Positions 23,833 to 32,547 of a DNA stretch of 64,000 nucleotides are shown here, piece by piece (position 1 is the stretch's first letter; each line of letters starts with the position of its first letter). The stretch lies in assembly GCA_021029595.1 (NCBI GenBank), contig JAJJOY010000001.1, positions 450,015 to 514,014 on the forward strand. Reading direction: 5' to 3'. Source of the DNA: Hominenteromicrobium mulieris (GTDB taxonomy: Bacteria; Bacillota; Clostridia; Oscillospirales; Acutalibacteraceae). The notes under the pieces were generated by a model that did not search any database, was not told the origin of the DNA, and saw nothing but the letters and a program-made list of their open reading frames with translations. Both the position numbers and the translations under genes were made by a program.

Positions 23833-25593
23833 ATAACCACAAGAAAAAATCCATGGTGGGTGTGGCTTCTGCCGTTGCCCATCGTCTGGTGGCTGGCCCT
23901 ATTGACAGCCGGAAGCTGGAGCGAAGGGATGAACCTCGTGGATCTGCTGGGGAAGCTCTCAGCCGCCATGAACAGCCCCTTTTCTGTTCATTGGACGGGA
24001 TATTCCGCCCGGTGCCTGCTGTTTTTTACTCTTGCATATGGAATTGTTGTCCTTGTGATCGTTTCCAGCCGGAAGAACACCCGCAGGGGCGTGGAGCATG
24101 GCTCCGCCAAGTGGGGCGATGTATTCCAGATTGTAAAGAAATACCGGGATAAGAAGAACCCCAAGGAAAACCTCATCCTGACCCAGCATTTCCAGATGGG
24201 GATGGATGGCCATAAGCACAAGCGCAACACCAACGTGCTGGTCATCGGGGGCTCCGGCGCTGGCAAAAGCCGTTCCTACGCCATTCCCAACGCCCTCAAC
24301 TGCGGGAACTGTTCGCTGGTCATCTGCGATCCAAAATCCGAAATCCTGCGGAAAACAGGCGGGGCATTGAAAGCCAATGGATACGAAGTGCGGGTATTTG
24401 ACCTGTTAAACCCCGACGCCTCCTTCTGCTACAACCCCTTGGCCTATGTGCGGGACGATAAGGACGTGCTGCGCCTGATCGAAACTCTCATCCAATCCAC
24501 CACCCCGCCCGGAGCACAGAGCGCCGATCCTTTCTGGCAGAAATCCGAAACCGCGCTTCTGCAGGCACTGGTTTTGTACCTCATGCACGAAGCGCCGCCG
24601 GAAGAACAGAACTTCGCTATGGTGATGGAAATGCTGGCTGCTGCCGAGGTGCGGGAGGAAGATGAGGAATACGAGTCGCCTCTGGACATCCTGTTCGCAA
24701 GGCTTGAAATGCGGAACCCGGAGAGCATCGCCGTGAAGCAATACCATGTCTTTAAGATGGGGGCGGGCAAAACACTCAAGAGTATCCTGATTAGTGTGGG
24801 CGTTCGGCTGTCGGCCTTCAACCTGCCGCAGATTGCAAGGCTGACCTATACCGACGATCTCCATCTGGAGGAAATGGGCGAGAAAAAGGTGGCCCTGTTC
24901 TGCTGTATTCCCGACAGCGATAAATCCCTCAATTACCTTGTAGGCATGATTTACGGACAGCTCATCCAAACCCTGTACTTTGTAGCAGACCGGAAATACA
25001 AGGGCAGGCTGCCGGTGCCGGTCCATCTGCTGATCGACGAGGCCCCCAACATCGCCCTGCCCACAGACAACTTTCTGCCGTGGCTTTCCACCATGCGAAG
25101 CCGCAACATCTTTTGCAGCTATATCGCGCAGAATATGGCGCAGATCAAGGCGCTGTTCAAGGAACAGTGGGAATCGCTGGTGGGGTTGTGCGACGAGTTT
25201 CTCTATCTCGGCGGCAATGAAAAGGAAACCCACAAATACGTTTCCGAGCTCATGGGCAAGGAAACATTGGATACGAACACCTATGGCCGCAGCCGTGGGC
25301 GAAGCGGCAGCTTCAGCGTGAACGACCAGCAGACGGGCCGGGAGCTTCTCACCCCCGACGAGGTGCGGATGCTGGACAACCGCAAAGCCATTCTTTTTGT
25401 CCGTGGGGAACGCCCCATGATGGATGACAAATACGACCTCATGCGCCACCCCAATATCCGGCTGACCGAAGATGGCGGCGCTGCGCCCTACGATTACACG
25501 CAGGCAAAGGACGCCGCAGACGATATCGATTTTTCCCCGGACCAGTACGACGATTTTGAACTGCTGGAGCCGGAGGATTTTCTAAACCCATAA
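23833..25593 (+). CDS. VirD4/TraG-type coupling protein
   Basis: About 586 residues from the ATA at 23833, starting TTRKNPWWVWLLPLPIVWWLALL, so the first membrane helix is right at the N-terminus and a second lies near 60-80. Walker A is GGSGAGKSRSYAIPNA (about 138) and Walker B is HLLIDEAPNIALP (about 397). The ATPase recruits the relaxase-DNA complex to the secretion channel. The reading frame is open further upstream, but only through a terminator stem. GGAAGG lies 15 bases before the ATA, so the exact start is less secure than in neighbours. Confidence 0.9.
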   Translation: MTTRKNPWWVWLLPLPIVWWLALLTAGSWSEGMNLVDLLGKLSAAMNSPFSVHWTGYSARCLLFFTLAYGIVVLVIVSSRKNTRRGVEHGSAKWGDVFQIVKKYRDKKNPKENLILTQHFQMGMDGHKHKRNTNVLVIGGSGAGKSRSYAIPNALNCGNCSLVICDPKSEILRKTGGALKANGYEVRVFDLLNPDASFCYNPLAYVRDDKDVLRLIETLIQSTTPPGAQSADPFWQKSETALLQALVLYLMHEAPPEEQNFAMVMEMLAAAEVREEDEEYESPLDILFARLEMRNPESIAVKQYHVFKMGAGKTLKSILISVGVRLSAFNLPQIARLTYTDDLHLEEMGEKKVALFCCIPDSDKSLNYLVGMIYGQLIQTLYFVADRKYKGRLPVPVHLLIDEAPNIALPTDNFLPWLSTMRSRNIFCSYIAQNMAQIKALFKEQWESLVGLCDEFLYLGGNEKETHKYVSELMGKETLDTNTYGRSRGRSGSFSVNDQQTGRELLTPDEVRMLDNRKAILFVRGERPMMDDKYDLMRHPNIRLTEDGGAAPYDYTQAKDAADDIDFSPDQYDDFELLEPEDFLNP

Positions 25594-25621
25594 AAATACA
25601 CTTTGAACTGGAGGAATGCTT

Positions 25622-25996
25622 CTGAAGAAAACCCTGAATCGCTTTGTTTTGAAGAAAAATCCCAAAAAGAACGATAAGCCCGCAAATGCCCTGCCCCTTG
25701 GAAGAAAGGGGCGGCTCGGCTTTTCCGTCTACGCAGCCGCCGTGCTGTGCTTCTGCTGCTTTTCCATCCCGGCCTTCGCCGCCAGCGATCCGTTGGGCGT
25801 GGTGAACAACCTGTCCGATTTTATCTTTTCCCTGATCCGCGCCATCGGCCTCATCCTTTTGGGCTGGGGCGTGGTGCAGGTCGGCCTCTCCTTCCAGAGC
25901 CACGATCCCTCCCAGCGTTCGCAGGGTTTCCTCACCCTGGCGGGCGGCCTCGTGATTACCTTTGCCAAGGAAATCCTCGACCTTATCACCGCCTGA
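25622..25996 (+). CDS. VirB2/TrbC-like small membrane protein, probable CTG start
   Basis: The product (124 aa) has a Lys-rich start (KKTLNRFVLKKNPKKN) and a signal-like helix (VYAAAVLCFCCFSIPAFAA), then a second hydrophobic segment (FSLIRAIGLILLGWGVVQVGLSF) and a glycine-rich third one. Size, topology and position before VirB6 fit the pilin-like subunit of Firmicutes T4SSs. An in-frame ATG (25616) sits one base after GGAGG, while CTG at 25622 has 7-base spacing. Confidence 0.7.
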   Translation: MKKTLNRFVLKKNPKKNDKPANALPLGRKGRLGFSVYAAAVLCFCCFSIPAFAASDPLGVVNNLSDFIFSLIRAIGLILLGWGVVQVGLSFQSHDPSQRSQGFLTLAGGLVITFAKEILDLITA

Positions 25997-26013
25997 TTTT
26001 CTGTATTCCAGTC

Positions 26014-26055
26014 AAGGGAAGCGCCCGGTGGCGGGCGCTTCCCTTTATTTTTTTT
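26014..26055 (+). terminator. terminator between the VirB2-like and VirB6 genes
   Basis: AAGGGAAGCGCCCG pairs with CGGGCGCTTCCCTT around GTGG and is followed by TTTATTTTTTTT. It would reduce transcription of VirB6 and the genes after it relative to the pilin-like gene. Confidence 0.88.
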
Positions 26056-26082
26056 GCAAGGAGGTGACCAGCCGGAAACTGG

Positions 26083-26904
26083 ATTGTTGATAACTTAAAT
26101 TCGGCGCTGGAAACATGGAACGACAAGCTGGCTGAAATCTGGACGCTGCTTACCCAAGATCCCGCAACCTTCAAAGGCGGCGGGATCTGGCAGGTCATGC
26201 TGGACATCAACGGGGCCCTGAAAGCCATTGGGTACGGCCTGCTGGTTTTGTTTTTCGCGGTCGGCGTTGTCAAAACCTGTTCGAGCCTTGCCGATCTGAA
26301 GCGCCCGGAAGCGGCATTTAAAATGTTCATCCGTTTTGTACTGGCAAAGGCGGCGGTGGGATACGGCCTCGACCTCATGCTGGCCGTTTTCAAAATCATT
26401 CAGGGGATGGTTTCCACCATCATTACCCAATCCGGCCTGTCGGGAAGCAGCGGAACGACGCTTCCGCAGGAGATCATCGACAAAATCAACAACGTGGGCT
26501 TTTGGGACAGCATCCCTCTGTGGGCAGTCACCCTGCTGGGCGGCCTGTTCATTACGGTGCTGGCGTTCATCATGATTCTGACAGTGTATAGCCGCCTATT
26601 CAAATTATATATGTACACGGCTATCGCGCCCATCCCCATGTCCACGTTCGCCGGGGAACCCACCAGCAATGTGGGGAAAAACTTCCTGCGTTCCTATGCG
26701 GGAGTGTGCCTCGAAGGGGCCATCATTGCGCTGGCCTGTATCATCTTCTCGGTTATGGCGTCCAGCCCGCCTGCGGTTGATCCCAACGTTTCGGCAGTTA
26801 CCGCCGTATGGAGCTACGTGGGCGAGCTCATCTTCAACCTTTTGGTTTTGGTAGGCGCTGTACGAATGAGCGACAGGATCGTCAAAGAATTATTGGGGCT
26901 GTAG
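26083..26904 (+). CDS. VirB6/TrbL-type membrane channel protein
   Basis: The product has about 273 residues and at least six hydrophobic segments, including YGLLVLFFAVGVVKTC, LWAVTLLGGLFITVLAFIMI and LEGAIIALACIIFSVMA. IAPIPMSTFAGEPTSNVGKNFLRSYAGVCLEGA is a well-conserved cytoplasmic loop in this family. The frame before codon 39 has no ATG, GTG or TTG. The ribosome site AAGGAGGTGA lies 15 bases before the nearest near-cognate codon (ATT, 26083), so the start is uncertain. It should form the inner-membrane part of the channel. Confidence 0.8.
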   Translation: MVDNLNSALETWNDKLAEIWTLLTQDPATFKGGGIWQVMLDINGALKAIGYGLLVLFFAVGVVKTCSSLADLKRPEAAFKMFIRFVLAKAAVGYGLDLMLAVFKIIQGMVSTIITQSGLSGSSGTTLPQEIIDKINNVGFWDSIPLWAVTLLGGLFITVLAFIMILTVYSRLFKLYMYTAIAPIPMSTFAGEPTSNVGKNFLRSYAGVCLEGAIIALACIIFSVMASSPPAVDPNVSAVTAVWSYVGELIFNLLVLVGAVRMSDRIVKELLGL

Positions 26905-26925
26905 GCCCAAAAGGAGTGAAGCGAT

Positions 26926-27324
26926 ATAGAAGTAAAAGTACCAAAAGAAATCCGGGACTATCAAGAATCTATTTTTTTCGGCCTCTCCACCCGGCAGTTT
27001 ATCTGTTCCCTGCTGGCCGTAGGCGTGGCAGTCGGCATCTATTTCGGCCTGCGCCCGTTGGTCGGCAGCGAGGAAGTGGGCTGGATGTGCATCCTCGGAG
27101 CCGCGCCCTTTGCGGCCTGCGGCTTTTTCAAATACCACGGGATGACAGCAGAAAAGCTGGCTTGGGCGTGGTTCAAGTCGGAATTTTTGTACCCGAAGAA
27201 GCTGGTGTTTAAATCCGACAGCCTTTACTATGACGCCATGAAGGACGCCATCGCGGAGGGGGAAAAGCCTCCCCGCAAACGGAAAACCCGCAAGCCCCAG
27301 CCACCGGCTGGGAAAGAACAGTAA
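26926..27324 (+). CDS. PrgI-family T4SS protein, ATA start
   Basis: From ATA at 26926 (9 bases after AAGGAG) the product has 132 residues: EVKVPKEIRDYQESIFFGLSTRQF after the initiator, then two membrane helices (CSLLAVGVAVGIYFGL and GWMCILGAAPFAACGFF) and a basic tail ending PAGKEQ. This is the family norm, where the N-terminal EVxVPK motif directly follows Met. No ATG, GTG or TTG lies in frame before the first helix. It precedes VirB4, as in most Gram-positive conjugation operons. Confidence 0.88.
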   Translation: MEVKVPKEIRDYQESIFFGLSTRQFICSLLAVGVAVGIYFGLRPLVGSEEVGWMCILGAAPFAACGFFKYHGMTAEKLAWAWFKSEFLYPKKLVFKSDSLYYDAMKDAIAEGEKPPRKRKTRKPQPPAGKEQ

Positions 27325-27353
27325 CCTTTTCATTTTTCGCACTGAAAGGAAGG

Positions 27354-29702
27354 ATGCCTATCATCAAAACGCTTCTCAAAGCAACGAAATTAGAAAAAGA
27401 AAAATTCAAAATTCCAAAGTCCGTACAGGACGCTATCCCCATCCAGCGCATCTGGCCGGATGGGATTTTTCAGGTAGGGAGCCGGTTTTCCAAAACCTTT
27501 TTCTTTACCGACATCAATTACAGCATCGCCAGCAAAGAAGATAAGACGGCGATGTTTATAGATTATTCGGAACTGCTGAACGCGCTGGACTCCGGCGCTT
27601 CCGCCAAGATCACCATCAACAACCGCCGCATTGACAAAGCAGAATTCGAGAAATCCCTGCTGCTGCCCATGAAAGAGGACGGGCTGGACCATTACCGGAA
27701 AGAGTACAACGAAATGCTGCTCTCCAAGGTAACCGGCACCAACAACAGCGTGGTGCAGGACCGGTACATCACCATCACGGTGGCAAAGAAAACCATCGAC
27801 GAGGCCCGCACCTATTTTGCCCGTGTGGGCACCGACCTCATCACCCACCTTTCCCAGCTTTCCTCCATAGGCCGGGAACTGGACGCAGCCGCCCGCCTGC
27901 AGATCTTCCGGGATTTCTTCAAGGGTGGAGAGCCCGCCGCCTTTGCCTTCGACCTGAAGGAACACATGAAAAAGGGGCACAGCTTCAAGGATTGGCTCTG
28001 CCCCGACAGCATGGAATTCCAGAAGGACCACTTCCGCTTAAACGACCGATGGGGCCGCGTGCTCTACCTGCAGGGCTATGCCAGCTACATCAAGGATTCC
28101 ATGATTGCCGAGCTCTGCGACATGGACCGCAGCCTCATGCTCTCCATTGATATTTTAACGGTGCCCACCGACGAAGCGGTGCGGGAAATCCAGAACAAGC
28201 TCTTAGGAGTGGAAACGAATGCGGCGAACTGGCAGAGAAAACAGAACGCCGCCAACAACTTCTCGGCTGTCCTGCCCTACGATATGGAGCAGCAGAGGAA
28301 AGAAACCAAGGAAATGCTGGACGATTTGACAAACAGGGATCAAAGGATGATGTTCGGCCTTGTGACCTTGGTGCATTTAGCCGATACCAAAGAGCAGTTG
28401 GACAGCGATACGGAAACCCTGCTCACTACGGCAAGAAAGCATCTGTGCCAGATGAGCGTCCTGCGCTGGCAGCAGAAGGACGGGCTGGACACGGCTTTGC
28501 CCTACGGCCTGCGGAGAATTCAGGCGTTGAGAACCCTCACCACCGAAAGCACTGCGGTGCTGATTCCCTTCCGGGCGCAGGAAATCCTCCAGAACGGCGG
28601 CATCTACTATGGGCAGAACGCTGTCAGTAAAAACATGATTGTGGCAGACCGGAGGAAGCTGCTCAACGGCAACAGCTTCCGCCTCGGCGTATCCGGCTCC
28701 GGCAAATCCTTCTCCGCCAAGGAAGAAATCGTCAGCATCGCCCTGTCCACCAACGACGATATCCTGATTTTAGATCCCGAATCCGAGTTCGGCTTTTTGG
28801 TGGAAGCCCTCGGCGGCGAGGTCATCCGGGTATCCGCCTCTTCGGATACCCATCTAAACGCCATGGACATGGACAAAGCCTATGGAGACGAGCGCAACCC
28901 GCTGATTGAAAAATCCGAATTCATCCTCTCCCTGTTCGAGCAGCTGGTGGGCGCGGGCAACGTGAGCGCCAAGGAGAAATCCATCCTTGACCGATGCACC
29001 TACGATGTGTACCGGGAATACGTTGCCAACAACTACGAGGGCGAACCGCCCACCCTGAAAGACCTGTACCACTCTCTGTTAAAACAGCCGGAGCCGGAAG
29101 CCAGAGGGCTGGCGCTTTCGTCGGAATTGTTCATCACCGGCAGCCTCAATACCTTTGCCCAGCGCACCAATGTGGATACCAAGGCCCGGATCATCGCCTA
29201 TGACATCCGGGAGTTGGGCGAACAGCTTATGCCCATCGGGATGCTGGTTACCCTCGACGCCATCTTCAACCGTGTCATTCAGAACTGGAAGAAGGGCAAG
29301 ACCACATGGGTATTTGCCGACGAGTTTTACCTGCTGTTCCGTTATGAGTACAGCGCCGACTTTTTCTACAAGCTGTGGAAGCGCATCCGCAAATACAACG
29401 GGCTGGTGACAGGGTTAACACAGAACGTGGAGGAGCTCCTCCGTTCCGACACCGCCCGCCTCATGCTGGCAAACTCGGAATTTTTAATCCTCTTGAACCA
29501 ATCCGCCACCGACCGGGACGAACTGGCGGGGCTTCTGCACATTTCCGAAAACCAGCTCTCGTACATCACCAATGTGGCGGCTGGCTGCGGCCTGATTCGC
29601 TGCGCCGGGAATATTGTGCCCTTTGAAAACAGCTTCCCCCGCAGCACCCGTCTGTATCAGCTCATGACCACCAAGCCGGACGAGGCCCTGAGAGGGGTGT
29701 AA
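27354..29702 (+). CDS. VirB4-type conjugation ATPase
   Basis: The 780-residue ATPase has Walker A GVSGSGKSFSAKEE at about 445 and Walker B TTWVFADEFYLLF at about 650. The downstream NVEELLRSDTARLMLANSEFLILLNQ motif completes the family pattern. It powers substrate transfer and channel assembly. The ATG at 27354 touches the GGAAGG ribosome site; ATC at 27360 or 27363 is better spaced, giving a start at or near IKTLLKATKLEKEKF. Confidence 0.93.
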   Translation: MPIIKTLLKATKLEKEKFKIPKSVQDAIPIQRIWPDGIFQVGSRFSKTFFFTDINYSIASKEDKTAMFIDYSELLNALDSGASAKITINNRRIDKAEFEKSLLLPMKEDGLDHYRKEYNEMLLSKVTGTNNSVVQDRYITITVAKKTIDEARTYFARVGTDLITHLSQLSSIGRELDAAARLQIFRDFFKGGEPAAFAFDLKEHMKKGHSFKDWLCPDSMEFQKDHFRLNDRWGRVLYLQGYASYIKDSMIAELCDMDRSLMLSIDILTVPTDEAVREIQNKLLGVETNAANWQRKQNAANNFSAVLPYDMEQQRKETKEMLDDLTNRDQRMMFGLVTLVHLADTKEQLDSDTETLLTTARKHLCQMSVLRWQQKDGLDTALPYGLRRIQALRTLTTESTAVLIPFRAQEILQNGGIYYGQNAVSKNMIVADRRKLLNGNSFRLGVSGSGKSFSAKEEIVSIALSTNDDILILDPESEFGFLVEALGGEVIRVSASSDTHLNAMDMDKAYGDERNPLIEKSEFILSLFEQLVGAGNVSAKEKSILDRCTYDVYREYVANNYEGEPPTLKDLYHSLLKQPEPEARGLALSSELFITGSLNTFAQRTNVDTKARIIAYDIRELGEQLMPIGMLVTLDAIFNRVIQNWKKGKTTWVFADEFYLLFRYEYSADFFYKLWKRIRKYNGLVTGLTQNVEELLRSDTARLMLANSEFLILLNQSATDRDELAGLLHISENQLSYITNVAAGCGLIRCAGNIVPFENSFPRSTRLYQLMTTKPDEALRGV

Positions 29703-30289
29703 CCATAGAGAAAGCCAATTCCTGCAGGGGGCCGCCTTCGGCTCTCTGCTTATTTTCTTTGCACAGGTCGTATAGAGAGGCGGAAAAAGCGCCTGCTGTT
29801 CTGAGCAAATATCTGTGTGTATTTTCCCCATTCCCACCACGCATAAATATCGCAATCTTGACGCAGATAGTCATAAACATACCGCATGATTGTTTTTGCG
29901 AATTTTCTCCCGTAAGCATAACTTAAATGATGTTGCAGCTTATATCGATATGGAACAGATAGAGATTTGTATGGTGCTTTTTTGGTTGCCTCCCATTTGG
30001 TATTAACCATGGGCGTTATCTTCTGATTGTGTGTTCCCATTTTTAGCTCAACTTTATAAATCATAAAATCATTCCTAAAAGGGTCGACAGCGTTCAAGCT
30101 GTATGGATGATACACTTTCAATATGCCATATTACAGCGAAAAAATCAACGGCGGATAGACTTCCAAAACACCATTTATATAGAACTTTGGCTGATGTTTA
30201 AGATTTTACTACTCTTATTTGCTCGAACTACTATTCTGATAGGGGGCCGCCTTGGACACTCTGCAATCTTTTTTACAGGAGGTATGCCA
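29703..30289. other. AT-richer insert between virB4 and the wall-hydrolase gene
   Basis: This 587-base gap is lower in GC than its neighbours and interrupts a tightly packed operon. Near-identical sequence AGGGGGCCGCCTT occurs at 29727-29739 and again at 30241-30253, and similarity continues for about 30 bases after each copy. It looks like a roughly 514-bp insertion with flanking duplication, carrying one minus-strand gene. Confidence 0.55.
29750..30064 (-). CDS. hypothetical protein inside the operon insert
   Basis: The 104-residue product reads MIYKVELKMGTHNQKITPMV and onwards and is basic and Tyr/Arg-rich (YAYGRKFAKTIMRYVYDYL). AGGA about 8 bases before the ATG supports the start. A longer in-frame ATG at 30121 has no ribosome site. 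It runs against the direction of the surrounding T4SS operon. I do not recognise it. Confidence 0.45.
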   Translation of the reverse strand: MIYKVELKMGTHNQKITPMVNTKWEATKKAPYKSLSVPYRYKLQHHLSYAYGRKFAKTIMRYVYDYLRQDCDIYAWWEWGKYTQIFAQNSRRFFRLSIRPVQRK

Positions 30290-32041
30290 TTGAAAGAAAT
30301 TAAAACGAAGCCGGAGGGCGGCAAACCTAAACTGCTGGACAAAGCTGCCAAGGCCCCGAAAACAGCCATGAAGGATTTATGGCTGAAATCCAAGGATAAA
30401 TCCATCTCGGAACTCAAGGAAACGCCCTTCGCCAGCCAGCGCGGGGAATCCTCTAACGCCCCTGCCAATACTGCCGGGGATCAGATGCTGTCCGGGATGG
30501 AAACCGCCGCCAAGAAAGGCGCGAACCTGACCTACCGGGGCGGGAAAAAGCTGGCGCAGGCCACGGCCCGGAAGGTGAAAGAAAAAAGAGAGATTTCCCG
30601 CACCCTGTCGGGGGCCAAAGATGCAGGCGGCAAGGCTGTCAAAAACACATCTTCAAAAATACGGACGAAGAACACAGTGGCCAAGACTATCAAAGGAAAG
30701 CCGCAAAAGGCGGTAAAGACAGCCAGCCGGTCTGTGAAAGGCGTAAAGCAGAGCGCCAAGAGGATCAAGACCGCACAGCGTTCGGCAAAAACAGCACAGC
30801 AGGCGGCGAAAGCGGCACAGAAAACAGCGCAGGCCACCGCAAAGGCGGCTAAGGCAGCCGCCCAAGCTGCCAAAGCTGCGGCGAAAGCAGCGGTAACCGG
30901 CATAAAGGTGGCGGTCAAGGCAACCGCAGCCGCCATCAAAGCAACCATCGCCGCAATTAAGGGATTGATAGCCCTGATTGCTGCCGGGGGCTGGGTAGCT
31001 GTGGTCATTATCCTGTTGATTTGTTTAATCGCCCTGATCGTCGGCTCCTGCTTCGGCCTGTTTTTCGGCTCCGACTCCACGGGGACCGGTACCAGTGTAA
31101 CGCAGGCGGTGTCTACCCTCAACGGGGAATATCTGGCCCACATTCAGGAGATAGAGGACGCCACCCCCCATGACCGGATGGAAACCACCTCTAACGACGG
31201 GAAACTCTCCATCAATTGGGAGGACGTCCTCGCTGTATTTTCCGCCAAGGTTACTGGCGCGGAGGATGGGGCGCAGGTCGCTTCGCTGGATGACGCGCAG
31301 GTGGATGAACTGCGAAATATTATGTGGGAGATGAATGCGGTATCCTCCAGCACCCGCACCGAAAGCCATGAGGTAGAAGTTACCGAAGTAGACGAGGATG
31401 GGAACGAAACCACCCATACCGAAACGGTGACGGAAACCATTCTGGAAATCACCATCACGCACAAAACCCCGGATGAAATGGCCCGCCAGTACAACTTCAA
31501 TTCCCGGCAGAACGAATACCTCGCCCTTATGTCGGAGCCGGAAAACCAAAGCCTGTGGGCGGAACTGCTGGGCGGTTACACAAGCGGCGGCGGGCAGATC
31601 GTGAACCCCGATGCCGATTGGATAGGGACGGGCATTTTCCAGTGGCCCCTTCCGCAGAGCTACACTATCACCTCATGGTTTGGATACCGGGAAGATCCTT
31701 TTACCGGGGAGATCGCCTACCATAGCGGAACCGACATCGCCGCGCCGGAAGGTACGCCCATCCTTGCCGCAGCAGACGGAACCGTCACCATAGCCAACGC
31801 CATCGACTCGTGGGGCGGCGGGTATGGGTACCACATCAAGGTAAACCACAACGATACCTTCGATACCCTGTACGCCCATTGTTCCTCCATCTGCGTAACG
31901 GTTGGGCAGGAAGTGAAGCAGGGCGAGGTGATCGGCTACGTCGGCACCACCGGAAATTCCACCGGTAACCACCTGCACTTCGAGGTCTGGCAAAATGGGG
32001 AACGCACCGACGCCCTCGGTTTCTTTAAGGTAAAGGAATAG
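30290..32041 (+). CDS. M23 peptidoglycan hydrolase of the T4SS, with Lys/Ala-rich tail
   Basis: The 583-residue product starts at TTG (7 bases after GGAGG). Residues about 1-215 are a Lys/Ala/Thr-rich, histone-H1-like segment (many KAAK and TAQ repeats). A single membrane helix follows (WVAVVIILLICLIALIVGSC). The extracellular part ends in an M23/LytM endopeptidase domain with YHSGTDIAAP (about 477, metal ligands His and Asp) and GNHLHFEVW (about 560). It corresponds to the VirB1-like wall hydrolase that opens peptidoglycan for the channel. Confidence 0.88.
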   Translation: MKEIKTKPEGGKPKLLDKAAKAPKTAMKDLWLKSKDKSISELKETPFASQRGESSNAPANTAGDQMLSGMETAAKKGANLTYRGGKKLAQATARKVKEKREISRTLSGAKDAGGKAVKNTSSKIRTKNTVAKTIKGKPQKAVKTASRSVKGVKQSAKRIKTAQRSAKTAQQAAKAAQKTAQATAKAAKAAAQAAKAAAKAAVTGIKVAVKATAAAIKATIAAIKGLIALIAAGGWVAVVIILLICLIALIVGSCFGLFFGSDSTGTGTSVTQAVSTLNGEYLAHIQEIEDATPHDRMETTSNDGKLSINWEDVLAVFSAKVTGAEDGAQVASLDDAQVDELRNIMWEMNAVSSSTRTESHEVEVTEVDEDGNETTHTETVTETILEITITHKTPDEMARQYNFNSRQNEYLALMSEPENQSLWAELLGGYTSGGGQIVNPDADWIGTGIFQWPLPQSYTITSWFGYREDPFTGEIAYHSGTDIAAPEGTPILAAADGTVTIANAIDSWGGGYGYHIKVNHNDTFDTLYAHCSSICVTVGQEVKQGEVIGYVGTTGNSTGNHLHFEVWQNGERTDALGFFKVKE

Positions 32042-32105
32042 CGCCTGCAAATCAAAGAAATGTCACACACGGAAGCAGCAGAGGGTTGTTATATATATGG
32101 AAAAA

Positions 32106-32140
32106 CCAGCAGCCTGCAAAAAACAGGCTGCTGGCTTTAT
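32106..32140. terminator. bidirectional terminator between the T4SS and the metal-transport operon
   Basis: CCAGCAGCCTG (32106-32116) pairs with CAGGCTGCTGG (32124-32134). T-rich sequence follows on the plus strand and AAAAA precedes it, so it can stop both converging operons. Confidence 0.82.
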
Positions 32141-32547
32141 TTTGTTTCAAGGCTGTATCCGACATCACGGATACAGCGCAGACGGATACTGGAATCTTTT
32201 CCTAAATTCAACTTGCGCCGAATTGACTGCACATGATGGCTGACAAGCTTCCGAGCCTCGCCATAGTCTGGCTCCTTCCAGATTTTTTCGTAAATCTGGT
32301 CATGTGTCAGCACTTGGTTTATGTTCTGAAAAAGGTACAGGAGAATCTCATACTCGGTTTTCGTGAGAGGGATCTCCCGCCCTTTGCAGAATACCCGGCG
32401 CTGGTTTTCCCTGATTTCCAAAGCAGAGGTACTCTGTTGTGACCTAAACTCCATCAGCTCTATACGAGAAGCGGATTGGGCCAGCCCCTGAACTTTGAGA
32501 AACGCATCCTCATCTCCATCCTCAAAGATCAAAAGCATGATTTTCAC
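32137..32547 (-). CDS. receiver-less OmpR-type winged-helix protein
   Basis: The 136-residue protein has the complete Trans_reg_C winged helix: GREIPLTKTEYEILLYLFQNINQVLTHDQIYEKIW, then the recognition region ARKLVSHHVQSIRRKLN and the wing SIRLRCIRDVGYSLE. The N-terminal 45 residues are too short for a phosphoacceptor domain. Its start overlaps the DtxR-like gene by 4 bases, so both are co-translated at the end of the metal-transport operon. It is likely a second transcriptional regulator of the island. Confidence 0.8.
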   Translation of the reverse strand: MKIMLLIFEDGDEDAFLKVQGLAQSASRIELMEFRSQQSTSALEIRENQRRVFCKGREIPLTKTEYEILLYLFQNINQVLTHDQIYEKIWKEPDYGEARKLVSHHVQSIRRKLNLGKDSSIRLRCIRDVGYSLETK

